From UBA4416 sp040386075 (lineage in GTDB: Bacteria > Bacteroidota > Bacteroidia > B-17B0 > Aurantibacillaceae), in the NCBI GenBank assembly GCA_040386075.1, contig JAZKGE010000007.1:1-64000 (forward strand): a DNA stretch of 64,000 bases, written 5' to 3'. Shown here one piece after another: positions 1 to 8,333 of the stretch. The position numbers were made by a program, and so were the translations under genes. Each line of letters opens with the position of its first letter. The stretch's first letter is position 1. Under the pieces are notes generated by a model. It was not told where the DNA came from, did no database searches, and worked only from the letters and a program-made list of their open reading frames with translations.

Positions 1-35
1 AAAGCGGTCGCTTCGCGAAAGACAATTATTTTCGC

Positions 36-66
36 TTTGCAACAGTCAAATAAGCAATTATCTTTG
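36..66 (+). promoter_or_regulatory. Bacteroidota-type promoter upstream of the YdeI-like gene
   Basis: TTTG at 36-39 and TATCTTTG at 59-66 match the -33 and TAnnTTTG -7 consensus of Bacteroidota promoters, with 19 nt between them. Transcription would begin near 71, leaving a 5' leader of about 100 nt. That leader contains the perfect palindrome cccgatagctatcggg (about 98-115), a motif repeated elsewhere in the window. The match is to consensus only. Confidence 0.5.
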
Positions 67-173
67 TTAATACCCTTACGGCAAGACACAGTTTCATCCC
101 GATAGCTATCGGGATGAACCGTTGCTTAGCGCGAAAACTTTAGCAGTCATCGCTCACAAGACGAGAAATCAGA

Positions 174-668
174 ATGAAGACAAAAAAATATAAATTTTCG
201 ACTAAGATTAAAATTATTGGAATAAATCCATACGTGTCATTACCAGAAACCATATTGAAGTCAATATTTATTGAGGCAAAAAAAGATAAGGGACCCATTC
301 AAATCAAAGGTACCATAAACGGTAAACCTTATTTACAAACGTTAGTGAAGTATGCTGGCGAATGGAGGCTTTACATAAATACGATGATGCTTGAAAAATC
401 TCCCAAAAGAATTAGTGAGGAAATAGCTGTTACAATTTCATTTGATCCAAACGAACGAATAATAGAAATGCATCCTTTATTAAAAGAAGCAATCGACAAT
501 AATAAAGCTGCAAAATCGGTTTTCGAAAAATTAACTCCGTCAAGGAAGAAAGAAATTATCAGATACATTTCTCATTTAAAAAAAGAAGAAAAAATTATTG
601 CAAATGTTTCTAAGGCTATAATTTTTTTACTTGGTAAAGGAAAATTTGCAGGACGGGAAAAACCATAG
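174..668 (+). CDS. DUF1905 / YdeI (OmpD-associated)-like protein
   Basis: A 164-aa soluble protein. Residues about 5-95 resemble the DUF1905 beta-barrel fold. The C-terminal third (F-x-x-L-T-P-S-R-K-K-E-I-I-R-Y-I, then paired Lys/Ala helices) is the helical YdeI/OmpD-associated domain, often annotated as bacteriocin-protection-like. No signal peptide or membrane segment is seen. The biochemical role of this two-domain family is not established. The gene stands alone: a promoter-like sequence lies upstream and an attC-like palindrome directly downstream, which hints that it arrived as a mobile single-gene cassette. Family assignment is by recognition of the C-terminal pattern; function is unknown. 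Confidence 0.7.
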   Translation: MKTKKYKFSTKIKIIGINPYVSLPETILKSIFIEAKKDKGPIQIKGTINGKPYLQTLVKYAGEWRLYINTMMLEKSPKRISEEIAVTISFDPNERIIEMHPLLKEAIDNNKAAKSVFEKLTPSRKKEIIRYISHLKKEEKIIANVSKAIIFLLGKGKFAGREKP

Positions 669-681
669 TATGCAACGAACC

Positions 682-812
682 GCTAACAGCGTATTTAAGA
701 AATTGTTGATTTTTTGGTTGTTGAACGATTTATCAAACTAAGAAAATTGTATCTTAGCAGAGAAAACTTTGCTCATTTTTTTGCAACTTCTCAAATGCGC
801 GAAACGTTATGC
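682..812. repeat. attC-like imperfect palindrome between two accessory genes
   Basis: The left arm 682-704 (GCTAACAGCG...) and right arm 785-812 (...CGTTATGC) are imperfect inverted complements of about 23-28 nt around an 80-nt AT-rich spacer. The outer ends read TAAC and GTTA, as in integron attC sites. GTTATGCCC at 806-814 is mirrored by GGGCATAAC at 2051-2059 on the far side of the next gene, so that gene is bracketed by complementary 9-mers, as expected for a cassette. No integrase is present in the window, so this may be an integron-like relic or another Bacteroidota cassette-type repeat. Confidence 0.4.
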
Positions 813-854
813 CCAATGCTATGAAATCACTAACAACAAACTGACGAACGAAAA

Positions 855-2033
855 ATGAAAAATATTTTATTCTTTCTGACAAGTGTATTATTCGTTGTTA
901 TGACCACCAACTCCTTGGGTCAAACTCCTGAAAAAATATATGGGAAAAACAAACTGCTGAAACCTAACGAGTATTATTTGCAACAAATTCCATTATGGAA
1001 AAAACAAGTTGACAAGAACCCTAAAAATGCAGATGCTTGGTTGAATTATTATCGCTCAAATAGAAACGCATATATAAAAGGAGAAGAAGACAATTCTCAA
1101 AAGTCAAAAGGGGTTTCACGCTTTGACCGCTTGAAAAATATTGTTGATGAAATGGAAAGACAAGTTCCAAATTCATACCAATACAATTATGTAAAATGGC
1201 TCAACGGAAATAATGATTTGTCGTTATTTCCTTATCTTGAAAAGGCACACATACTTTCGCCACAAAACTCAGAACCAATAATGAGTCTTATTTTCTATTA
1301 TGAAATAAAAGGCGATTATATTAAAAGAAATGAAAATATTGAAGCATATTATAAATTAGGAGACTATTCGCCCGGGTTGTTAAATTACAGCTTCAATTTG
1401 CTTTCGGCACTTGACAAAAATGCAATTGTTTTTACCGAAGGAGATAAAGACACAGAAGCAATTCTATTATTGACTCAAGGCAAAAAATACAGATCCGATG
1501 TGCAAATGCTTAACATGAACTTATTGCTCATAAAAGAATATCGAGAAAAGGTTTTCAACGACCTTGAAATTCCGCAATTAGATTTTGAGCCGATTGCAAA
1601 CGAAGCAAATTACGAGAAATTTCAACAGCTTATTATAAAGCGAGTAACGGAAAACAAAAAAGCAAGACCTGTGTATGCTGCTGTTACGGTTTCCAATTCT
1701 TATACAAATACAATTACCAAAAACCTCTTTTTAACAGGATTGGCTTTTTTATACAGCGAGAAAGAGATTGACAACCTCCCATTGCTATTAAAGAATATTG
1801 AACAATTATTTTTGTTGGATTATTTGAAAGAGTATTTTTCTATTAACGACATTTCAGTAGGAAACGTCAACTCTATGAACGGAAATTATTTGTTTCCATT
1901 TGCGACACTTAGCCAATACAATTATCGGATAGGAAATACTGCAAAAGCAGACTACTACAAAAAACTTGCTTTAAAAGTTGCTACAGATGGCGAAATGCTT
2001 GATAAATATGAAACATACTTTAAAGAACAATAA
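855..2033 (+). CDS. Exported hypothetical protein, possibly with helical repeats
   Basis: A 392-aa protein with an N-terminal Sec signal peptide (hydrophobic residues about 4-20, cleavage probably after SLG). The mature part has alternating short helices and motifs such as N-P-K-N-A-D-A-W-L-N-Y, typical of tetratricopeptide-like repeats, but I cannot delimit regular TPR units. There is no lipobox and no C-terminal type IX sorting domain, so it is predicted periplasmic. It lies between attC-like ends (806-814 and 2051-2059), suggesting a cassette-type accessory gene. I do not recognise a specific function. Confidence 0.6.
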   Translation: MKNILFFLTSVLFVVMTTNSLGQTPEKIYGKNKLLKPNEYYLQQIPLWKKQVDKNPKNADAWLNYYRSNRNAYIKGEEDNSQKSKGVSRFDRLKNIVDEMERQVPNSYQYNYVKWLNGNNDLSLFPYLEKAHILSPQNSEPIMSLIFYYEIKGDYIKRNENIEAYYKLGDYSPGLLNYSFNLLSALDKNAIVFTEGDKDTEAILLLTQGKKYRSDVQMLNMNLLLIKEYREKVFNDLEIPQLDFEPIANEANYEKFQQLIIKRVTENKKARPVYAAVTVSNSYTNTITKNLFLTGLAFLYSEKEIDNLPLLLKNIEQLFLLDYLKEYFSINDISVGNVNSMNGNYLFPFATLSQYNYRIGNTAKADYYKKLALKVATDGEMLDKYETYFKEQ

Positions 2034-2135
2034 TCCGTAAAAAAAGCACCGGGCATAACAGCATCTTTGCCTAATACCGGCGGATAACAAAGCATTTGAA
2101 AATTCCCTGCCCAAAATTTTCCCCAACCTGTTGAA

Positions 2136-2660
2136 TTATCTTTTCCAGTAATTAACCAGTTTACCATCCTTACCAAAAACAGGATCCATTGCCGGTATAG
2201 GCAGGGAGCGAATATTGGCATCGGCCCTGGTGCGTTCTTCGGGTTTACCGTAGTTCATGTCAAAATTCTTTCCGTCTGGATATGCGCCCACACATTTTAA
2301 TTCTATTTGCGGTGTAAGGTTCTTATGCGCCACACCTGCAGGGATGATGATCACATCACCTTTTTTTACCATCACCCGCTCGCCAAACTCTCCGCCAAAT
2401 TGCAGAGTGCCCGAGCCTTTGTAAATGCCCAGCACTTCGTGCGTGGTACTGTGGTAATGGTTAAAACCATAGATCCCATTTGTCCAGGCATTGCTCCAGT
2501 TGTATTGACGGAACACCGTTTTGATGAATGCAGCAGGAAACAAAAAGGGAAGTGTGAGTACTCCTTTATAGATGATAACGGGTAAAGGGCTATTGGGAAT
2601 ATGCCCGTTCTCGCTCAAATGGTATTTTTCTATCGTATAGTTTTTATGAATGACTTTCAT
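2136..2660 (-). CDS. YjlB-type cupin domain protein
   Basis: A 174-aa protein with a single cupin barrel. The metal-binding pattern is visible in H-Y-H-S-T-T-H-E-V-L followed by G-x-G-T-L-Q-F-G-G and G-D-V-I-I-I-P-A-G-V-A-H. The N-terminal stretch S-E-N-G-H-I-P-N-S-P-L-P matches the B. subtilis YjlB-like family, whose substrate is unknown. I prefer the internal ATG at 2660 over one at 2690, because the family usually starts just before the conserved I-E-K-Y-H-L segment. It is divergently oriented from the LamG gene. Family call is confident; the reaction is not known. Confidence 0.75.
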   Translation of the reverse strand: MKVIHKNYTIEKYHLSENGHIPNSPLPVIIYKGVLTLPFLFPAAFIKTVFRQYNWSNAWTNGIYGFNHYHSTTHEVLGIYKGSGTLQFGGEFGERVMVKKGDVIIIPAGVAHKNLTPQIELKCVGAYPDGKNFDMNYGKPEERTRADANIRSLPIPAMDPVFGKDGKLVNYWKR

Positions 2661-2726
2661 AAGCTGCGTGTTTAGGGTAGGTATTTTCAAACCAAATGCC
2701 AGTAATGAAAAATAATTTAAATTCCC

Positions 2727-2734
2727 TATATTTG
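2727..2734 (+). promoter_or_regulatory. -7 promoter element (TATATTTG) of the LamG/T9SS gene
   Basis: TATATTTG fits the Bacteroidota -7 consensus TAnnTTTG exactly. No clear -33 TTTG is seen at the expected distance. Transcription would start close to the ATG at 2741, giving a nearly leaderless mRNA and arguing against the ORF start at 2696. Confidence 0.35.
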
Positions 2735-2740
2735 ATGAAC

Positions 2741-3928
2741 ATGAAACAATTTTATAGCCTATACCGTTGTGCCTTACTGTTGTTTATTTTAAACCTTGGC
2801 GTTACAAACATAAAAGCTCAGCCCTTTAATGGCTTTATGAACTTTGATGGCATTGATGATGAGTTCTTAGGAACGGGCTATCCTATTCCATCCAACAGCG
2901 ATTTCACCATTGAGTTTTGGTTTAAGGTCTGTGAGGATACCATCTATTATCCCCAGGTGTTTCTTGGAAATTCTGATAACCTGGAAATAGATGCATTTAC
3001 CAATACGGTCTTTAACGGTCCAAACACTTACCAACTCTGTGTAAAATATGTTCCAAATAATCATGTATGCCACCAGGATCAGCAATTTTATTTTGATGCA
3101 CAATGGCATCACATCGCCGTCACCTATGTTAAGGCATTAGACCGGTTCAATATTTTTTATGATGGTATTGATGGTACGATCGCAAATTCAATTAACTATA
3201 GTTTCTCTCCTTTTCCAAGTATTACTTTGGGTGTAGCCACCTACCAACCGTCTTTTAAAGCACATTATAAAGGTTATATGGATGAAATGCGTATCAGTAA
3301 TACGGTTCGTTATCCAACAACCTTCACGCCACCTACCGCCGCCTTTACAACGGATGCCAATACAGTGAGGTTATGGCACTTCGACGAAGCAAACCCGGTT
3401 ACATCTGTGACTGATCATTCGGGTAATGGTTTTAACTTAACACCTTCGGGCAGTCCCCGGACAATACAGCCAAACAATTTAATTTTACAATCGGGCATCG
3501 CTTTAACCACCGATGGTACATTTAATTCTTACCAATGGATCAATTGTTCAACGGGTGTTCCTATAGCCGGTGCAACCACTCAAACGTATACACCTACAGC
3601 CAATGGTAGTTATGCGGTTATCATCAGTAACAGCAGTTGTTCGTTAACTACCTCATGTTATGAAATGACAACGGTTGGTTTGCAAACGCAACAAGAACGG
3701 GAAATATCGGTTTACCCAAATCCTGCAAATGATGTGCTTTATTTTAATAACAGCAAACATCAGGATCTGCATATACAATTGTTTGATCAACAAGGAAAAG
3801 TGATCGATTCAAAAATAACCAATGAGTTACTTAGCTCCTTTGACATAAGCGGGCTTTCAGCCGGCATTTATTTTTTAAAAATTTACACGAACGAACAAGT
3901 TATCACTCAAAAAATAATCAAACAATAA
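2741..3928 (+). CDS. LamG-domain protein with type IX secretion sorting domain
   Basis: About 395 aa. A Sec signal peptide (hydrophobic A-L-L-L-F-I-L-N-L, ending N-I-K-A-Q) follows the chosen start; the alternatives 2735 and 2696 only add residues in front of it. Residues about 20-215 form a concanavalin/LamG-like domain (F-T-I-E-F-W-F-K, W-H-H-I-A-V-T-Y, Y-K-G-Y-M-D-E-M-R-I-S, R-L-W-H-F-D-E). An Ig-like segment follows (Y-Q-W-I-N-C, G-S-Y-A-V-I-I-S). The last 75 residues are a type A T9SS sorting domain (V-Y-P-N-P-A-N-D, then G-I-Y-F-L-K-I). Predicted to be exported and anchored or released at the cell surface; the ligand is unknown. Two small lipoprotein genes follow 5 nt downstream. Confidence 0.85.
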   Translation: MKQFYSLYRCALLLFILNLGVTNIKAQPFNGFMNFDGIDDEFLGTGYPIPSNSDFTIEFWFKVCEDTIYYPQVFLGNSDNLEIDAFTNTVFNGPNTYQLCVKYVPNNHVCHQDQQFYFDAQWHHIAVTYVKALDRFNIFYDGIDGTIANSINYSFSPFPSITLGVATYQPSFKAHYKGYMDEMRISNTVRYPTTFTPPTAAFTTDANTVRLWHFDEANPVTSVTDHSGNGFNLTPSGSPRTIQPNNLILQSGIALTTDGTFNSYQWINCSTGVPIAGATTQTYTPTANGSYAVIISNSSCSLTTSCYEMTTVGLQTQQEREISVYPNPANDVLYFNNSKHQDLHIQLFDQQGKVIDSKITNELLSSFDISGLSAGIYFLKIYTNEQVITQKIIKQ

Positions 3929-3933
3929 TATCA

Positions 3934-4260
3934 ATGAGAACATCTATCCTTATCATCACTCTATCATTTCTCATGGTAGCCTGCGGAACAGAAACTTCAA
4001 ACAAATCAGCTGATCAAATAGCTCATTCAAATGACCTTACTCATACCACAACCTGTGGCGACACCATTAATCAAACCGTTGATGGGTTAAAACAGGGCGT
4101 GTGGGTTACACAAAGCAGCAGCGATACAACCGTGTATTTAAATGATACGGCTTATGCAGTTACTGCACCTATGACATCGGGCGAGTTGTTGCGTGAATTA
4201 AAAACCGGCATGCGTGGTCCGGTGGTAGATTTTGATTCGCTTGTTCTTAATAGTCATTAA
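3934..4260 (+). CDS. Small lipoprotein, tandem paralogue 1
   Basis: 108 aa with a lipoprotein signal peptide; lipobox L-M-V-A-C gives Cys17 as the lipidated residue. After an unstructured linker comes a conserved block shared with the next gene: D-T-I-N-Q-T-V-D-G-L-K-Q-G-V-W, D-T-A-Y-A-V, P-M-T-S-G-E and D-S-L-V. The D-G-x-x-Q-G-x-W phrase resembles strand motifs of MORN-like/toxin-immunity-style proteins, but this is weak. Starts 5 nt after the LamG gene, so probably co-transcribed. Function unknown. Confidence 0.7.
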   Translation: MRTSILIITLSFLMVACGTETSNKSADQIAHSNDLTHTTTCGDTINQTVDGLKQGVWVTQSSSDTTVYLNDTAYAVTAPMTSGELLRELKTGMRGPVVDFDSLVLNSH

Positions 4261-4279
4261 TTTTTATACCTAATATCTC

Positions 4280-4603
4280 ATGAGAAGAATAGTTATCCCC
4301 ATCATCCTTGCAGCCTTATTAATTGTTACTGCTTGTAATTTGGAAGATCAAAAGGAAACAGAACATACAGTTAATTCGTTTGAATTATCTGCAACGACGA
4401 GGGACACCTTTAATAGAATAATTGATGGAAAGAAACAAGGGCTTTGGTTAATGCCCATTAGTAAAGACACTGTAGTTTACCGGAATGATACTGCCTACTC
4501 GGTTACAGTACCTATGACCTCCGGTGAGATGATCCGTGCTCTAAAAACAGGGCCTCATAGTGGGTTTGTTACTTATGATTCTTTGGTTGTGAAGAGTAAT
4601 TAG
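4280..4603 (+). CDS. Small lipoprotein, tandem paralogue 2
   Basis: 107 aa with lipobox I-V-T-A-C (Cys19). It shares the C-terminal block of the preceding lipoprotein (D-T-F-N-R-I-I-D-G-K-K-Q-G-L-W, D-T-A-Y-S-V-T-V-P-M-T-S-G-E, Y-D-S-L-V-V) but the linker between lipobox and block has diverged, so this is an old tandem duplication. The gap to the upstream copy is 19 nt. Function unknown; the pair probably acts with or alongside the LamG surface protein. Confidence 0.7.
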   Translation: MRRIVIPIILAALLIVTACNLEDQKETEHTVNSFELSATTRDTFNRIIDGKKQGLWLMPISKDTVVYRNDTAYSVTVPMTSGEMIRALKTGPHSGFVTYDSLVVKSN

Positions 4604-4630
4604 TTTAAATACATTTCGATTTACCGCAAG

Positions 4631-4707
4631 CCCGCGTGAGGGATGCAAACGGAAATCCTTTTATGAACGTAGTGAATAAAAGCCCCGATAGCTATCGGGG
4701 CACGCCC
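4631..4707. repeat. Interspersed repeat family A (CGCGTGAGGG... GGGGCACGCC)
   Basis: It starts cccgcgtgagggatgcaaac and ends with the palindrome ccccgatagctatcgggg followed by cacgccc. Near-identical ends recur at 47349-47499 and, in two opposed copies, at 52301-52430 and 52479-52572; a diverged copy is at 25744-25870. It fills most of the gap between convergent genes, and its hairpin may also help terminate transcription. Confidence 0.7.
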
Positions 4708-4725
4708 AAAAAACCATTCAAAAAA

Positions 4726-5187
4726 TTAATTCAAATTGTGTCTTTCTTTTTCTTTGGAAGTTTCTTCGGAAGTGAGTAAGCCTTTCCCAAAGTTTTGAAT
4801 TCTATCGGCATAACGCAATTTCACACGCTCAGAAATAGGAATAGCATTACCTTCTTCATCAATGCGCACGAAGGTCATGTTGGTACTGGTTACAATTTCC
4901 TGTTCGCCTGTATATACATTATGCTTACGCATTTCCATGTATAACTGCAGAGAGGTATTTCCAAACTTTACAACTCTGGCATAGATCTTAAGGATGCTCC
5001 CAACCTTTACGGCTTTCTTGAACATTAACTCATCCACCTTTATGGTTACCATACGCGGTGTATCACATAATTGCGATGCAAAAGAACCGGCTGCATCGTC
5101 TAATAAAGACATGATACGTCCGCCAAACATGTTGTTGTGGATCCCAAGATCAAATTCTTTACAAATGTAGGTTGTTATTAATTCCAT
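4726..5187 (-). CDS. Acyl-CoA thioesterase (hotdog fold)
   Basis: 153 aa, the normal length of single-domain hotdog thioesterases. The N-terminal H-N-N-M-F-G-G-R-I-M-S-L-L-D-D-A-A-G is the characteristic N-x-x-G-x-x-x-G-x-L/M-D helix with the likely catalytic Asp. Strands V-T-I-K-V-D-E-L-M-F and N-T-S-L-Q-L-Y complete the fold, and the layout fits the YciA/BACH-like acyl-CoA hydrolases. It would hydrolyse acyl-CoA in the cytosol; chain-length preference cannot be read. It lies 120 nt downstream of cysN on the same strand and may be transcribed by read-through from the sulfur operon. Confidence 0.8.
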   Translation of the reverse strand: MELITTYICKEFDLGIHNNMFGGRIMSLLDDAAGSFASQLCDTPRMVTIKVDELMFKKAVKVGSILKIYARVVKFGNTSLQLYMEMRKHNVYTGEQEIVTSTNMTFVRIDEEGNAIPISERVKLRYADRIQNFGKGLLTSEETSKEKERHNLN

Positions 5188-5307
5188 GTATATAATTATA
5201 AGTTATGAATGATGAGTTATGAGTTGCAATATTAAATATTTTCCCGCTAATCTCGCAGATGTCGCAAATAAAAATTGGCGAATATTAGTATGATCTGCGG
5301 GACACTA

Positions 5308-6561
5308 TTAATCAATCGTTCCAGCTGCTATCGTGTTATTTGTATTTTCGTTAATTAAAATAAATGAGCCGCTGCTGCGATTATCTGTATAACTATCAAA
5401 ACTTACCGGCTCTGCCGTTTTGATCAAAACTTTACAGATATCATTCAATTTCATTGCGCCATCACTTTCTAAAGGCGTGAACGAATGAATATCAATTTTA
5501 CTGATAACCTCTTTTACCACCGCCTTGGTGCGGAAAGAGTTTTGTTGCAACAATATCTTTTGTCCAGGAATGTAAGCGGCATTATCCATCCAGCAAATGG
5601 TGGCGGTTATTTCTTTTTCCGTCTTAGGTAAGTGTTCAATAGGTACAATTGAGTTCCCACGACTGATATCCACGTCATCTTTTAAATGCAACACCACAGG
5701 CGTATTGGTTTCCGCTACTTCTACTTCGTTCTGATTCACTTCTATTTTATCGATCGTTGTTTCAATTCCTGATGGTAATACAGTAACACGTTGTCCTTTT
5801 TTATAGGAACCGCTCACTACCCTGCCGGCAAAACCACGGTAATCATGTAATTCATCGGTTTGCGGACGAATAACGTACTGAACCTGAAAACGCGACACAT
5901 CGGTTTGTTTGGCTTCTGTAATCTCAACGGTCTCTATAAACTCCAATAACGATTTACCGGTGTACCATTTCATTTTATCTGACTTGGTTACTACATTATC
6001 TCCAGCCAAAGCACTTGCCGGAATAAATGCCACATCTTTTAAACCCACCTGTTTAGCAAAGGTTAAATAGTCTGCTTCTATTTGCTTGTATTTTACTTCC
6101 GAGTAATCTACCAGGTCCATTTTATTGATACATACCAACACCTTTGGCATTCCCAATATAGTTGAGATGATGCTATGGCGCTTGGTTTGATCGGTAATAC
6201 CATTTCGGGCATCTACTAATATAATTGCCAGGTTTGCATTGGAAGCTCCCGTGAACATATTACGCGTATACTGAATATGGCCCGGGGTATCAGCAATGAT
6301 GAATTTACGTTTATCAGTACTGAAATATTTATACGCCACATCGATCGTAATGCCTTGCTCCCGCTCTGCCCGTAAACCATCAGTCAGTAAAGCCAGATCA
6401 ATCTCGGTATTAGTTCCCGTTGTTTTACTCTGACGAGTAAGTGTTTCAATAATATCGGTTGAGATAGAATTGCTGTCGTATAATAAACGCCCGATGAGTG
6501 TACTCTTGCCATCATCGACGTTGCCTGCTGTGAAAAAACGTAAAAGCTGTATTTGTTCCAT
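5308..6561 (-). CDS. cysN: Sulfate adenylyltransferase subunit 1 (GTPase)
   Basis: 417 aa, the regulatory GTPase subunit of ATP sulfurylase, which with CysD converts sulfate and ATP to adenosine 5'-phosphosulfate. EF-Tu-like motifs are clear: G-N-V-D-D-G-K-S-T near residues 13-21 (P-loop), D-T-P-G-H near 92-96 and N-K-M-D near 147. Beta-barrel domains II and III follow. There is no fused APS kinase domain, consistent with direct reduction of APS by the FeS-type CysH encoded upstream. It is the last cys gene of the operon, 99 nt after cysD, with a family C repeat in the gap. Confidence 0.95.
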   Translation of the reverse strand: MEQIQLLRFFTAGNVDDGKSTLIGRLLYDSNSISTDIIETLTRQSKTTGTNTEIDLALLTDGLRAEREQGITIDVAYKYFSTDKRKFIIADTPGHIQYTRNMFTGASNANLAIILVDARNGITDQTKRHSIISTILGMPKVLVCINKMDLVDYSEVKYKQIEADYLTFAKQVGLKDVAFIPASALAGDNVVTKSDKMKWYTGKSLLEFIETVEITEAKQTDVSRFQVQYVIRPQTDELHDYRGFAGRVVSGSYKKGQRVTVLPSGIETTIDKIEVNQNEVEVAETNTPVVLHLKDDVDISRGNSIVPIEHLPKTEKEITATICWMDNAAYIPGQKILLQQNSFRTKAVVKEVISKIDIHSFTPLESDGAMKLNDICKVLIKTAEPVSFDSYTDNRSSGSFILINENTNNTIAAGTID

Positions 6562-6591
6562 AATGTTTTTAAAATTTAATTATTCCGGTTC

Positions 6592-6623
6592 TTCTGTTCT
6601 CGACTTCGTTCGAACTGACAGAA
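6592..6623. repeat. Interspersed repeat family C (TTCTCGACTTCGYTCGAACTGACAG)
   Basis: ttctgttctcgacttcgttc followed by gaactgacagaa, containing a short self-complementary core (cgacttcg/cgaa). Related copies occur at 7582-7605, 33216-33271, 42888-42905, 47303-47332 and 48424-48500. It lies in the cysD-cysN gap and is therefore part of the operon mRNA. Confidence 0.6.
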
Positions 6624-6660
6624 CCTTTTACATTCATAATTCATCACTCCTAATTCATAA

Positions 6661-7566
6661 CTAGAAGTATCCTCCTTTTTTCCGATCTTCCATCGCTGCT
6701 TCGCTCACTCTATCGTCCATACGGGTTGCGCCACGTTCACTGATCTTTGCTTCTTTTAATTCCTTAATAATATCATCAACGGTATAGGCTTCGCTTTCAA
6801 CAGCAGCTGTACAAGTCATGTCGCCCACAGTACGGTAGCGCACTTTCTTTTTAACAACCACATCTTTTTCTTCGATGGTCACAAATTCGTTAGTATTCAT
6901 TAACTGTCCGTTCTCAGTTAAGATACATTCACGCTCGTGTGTAAAATAAATAGAAGGGAGTTCAATATTCTCGCGTTTGATATAATTCCACACGTCCAGC
7001 TCTGTCCAGTTAGAGATTGGGAATACACGTACATTCTCCCCTTTATTTATTTTGCCGTTGTAAATATTCCATAACTCAGGGCGCTGCATTTTCGGATCCC
7101 ACTGACCGAATTCATCACGCACCGAAAAAATCCGTTCCTTTGCTCTTGCTTTTTCTTCATCACGACGTGCACCGCCAATACAGGCATCAAACTCAAACTC
7201 TTCGATCACATCCAACAATGTATAAGTTTGTAATCCATTACGACTTGGGAATTTTCCCTTACCATCCTGCAATTTTTTTGCTTTGATGGTATCTGCCACA
7301 TAACGCACAATTAATTTTTCATCCAGCTTCTTAGCCAGCTCATCACGATACGTAATAGCTTCTTCAAAATTATGCCCTGTATCTACATGCACTAAAGGAA
7401 AAGGAAATTTACCCGGACGAAATGCTTTCAATGCCAAATGCACTAAGCAAATACTATCCTTACCACCACTGAATAATAAAGCAGGTCGGTCGAATTGTCC
7501 TGCTACTTCACGCAGAATGTAAATGGCTTCTGCTTCTAATTCATCTAAATAATCTTTGTTGCTCAT
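6661..7566 (-). CDS. cysD: Sulfate adenylyltransferase subunit 2
   Basis: 301 aa, the catalytic PP-loop ATP pyrophosphatase subunit of ATP sulfurylase; the length equals that of E. coli CysD. The PP-loop S-G-G-K-D-S is near residues 33-38. The conserved H-V-D-T-G-H, G-G-A-R-R-D-E-E and F-P-I-S-N-W-T-E-L-D-V-W segments and the C-terminal basic tail R-x-x-D-D-x-x-S-E-x-A-M-E are all present. It works with CysN to make APS from sulfate in the cytosol. It sits between cysH and cysN with short gaps, so the three form the sulfate-reduction end of the large operon. Confidence 0.96.
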   Translation of the reverse strand: MSNKDYLDELEAEAIYILREVAGQFDRPALLFSGGKDSICLVHLALKAFRPGKFPFPLVHVDTGHNFEEAITYRDELAKKLDEKLIVRYVADTIKAKKLQDGKGKFPSRNGLQTYTLLDVIEEFEFDACIGGARRDEEKARAKERIFSVRDEFGQWDPKMQRPELWNIYNGKINKGENVRVFPISNWTELDVWNYIKRENIELPSIYFTHERECILTENGQLMNTNEFVTIEEKDVVVKKKVRYRTVGDMTCTAAVESEAYTVDDIIKELKEAKISERGATRMDDRVSEAAMEDRKKGGYF

Positions 7567-7581
7567 AATTATATTTTTTGC

Positions 7582-7605
7582 TTCTCGACTTCGCTCGAAG
7601 TAACA
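7582..7605. repeat. Interspersed repeat family C, short copy
   Basis: ttctcgacttcgctcgaagt, continuing to 7605, in the 51-nt gap between cysH and cysD. The core cttcgctcgaag is a perfect small hairpin, so it could form an RNA structure within the operon transcript. Confidence 0.55.
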
Positions 7606-7617
7606 TACTAATTGAAT

Positions 7618-8307
7618 TTACTTTGAATGCAATCCACATTCTTTTTTATCGTTTTGTTCCCACCACCAACGGCCTGCCCTAAAATCTTCTCCTTCTTTGA
7701 TCGCTCTGGTGCAAGGCGCACAACCAATACTTACAAAGCCTTTATCATGCAAACTATTATAAGGAATGTTATGTTTGCTGATATATGCTTTTACTTCTTC
7801 TAATGTCCAATTTAAAATAGGATGAAACTTTACGATCTGATTGGCTTCGTCCCACTCTACCAACGGCATATCATTTCTGTTTCCTGACTGATCGGCTCTG
7901 ATCCCCGTGATCCAGATCTCTTTTCCTTTCAGGGCACGTTTCAATGGCTCCACCTTTCTAATGTAACAACATTCCTTTCGGTTCTCCATGCTTTCGTAAA
8001 AACTGATCGGGCCTTTAGTACTGACTAATTTTTCAATAGCATCTGTTTGAGGGTATAGAACTTTAATGGGTGTTTTGTAACGTTCCAATGTGCTGTTCAA
8101 TACCGAATAGGTTTCATTGAATAAACGGCCTGTATCTAATGTAAAAACTTCAATAGGTAGTTGTTGCGAAAAAATAAAATGCGACATCACCTGATCCTCA
8201 TAACCCAAACTGGTTGAGAACACCACCTTGCCGGGAAATTCTTTAGCTAATAGAGCCAGAGCTTCCTCGGGTGATTTGTTATTTACTATTTCTGTTATCT
8301 TTTTCAT
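7618..8307 (-). CDS. cysH: Phosphoadenylyl/adenylyl-sulfate reductase, FeS type
   Basis: 229 aa from the chosen ATG at 8307; the ORF is open for 28 more codons, but that stretch is a repeat palindrome and does not belong to the family. The PP-loop-derived region includes V-V-F-S-T-S-L-G-Y-E-D-Q. The pairs E-C-C-Y-I-R-K and G-C-A-P-C-T-R are the [4Fe-4S] ligands of APS-type reductases, and the C-terminal K-K-E-C-G-L-H carries the catalytic Cys. It reduces APS (or PAPS) to sulfite and AMP (or PAP) with thioredoxin. No APS kinase is encoded in the operon, so APS is the likely substrate. Confidence 0.93.
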   Translation of the reverse strand: MKKITEIVNNKSPEEALALLAKEFPGKVVFSTSLGYEDQVMSHFIFSQQLPIEVFTLDTGRLFNETYSVLNSTLERYKTPIKVLYPQTDAIEKLVSTKGPISFYESMENRKECCYIRKVEPLKRALKGKEIWITGIRADQSGNRNDMPLVEWDEANQIVKFHPILNWTLEEVKAYISKHNIPYNSLHDKGFVSIGCAPCTRAIKEGEDFRAGRWWWEQNDKKECGLHSK

Positions 8308-8333
8308 TTTTATTTCATAGAAAGCACCGATGG

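Noticed and set aside
1..173. A truncated gene at the left edge of the window
   Set aside because: No convincing reading frame; the stretch holds a promoter match and the gatagctatc palindrome only.
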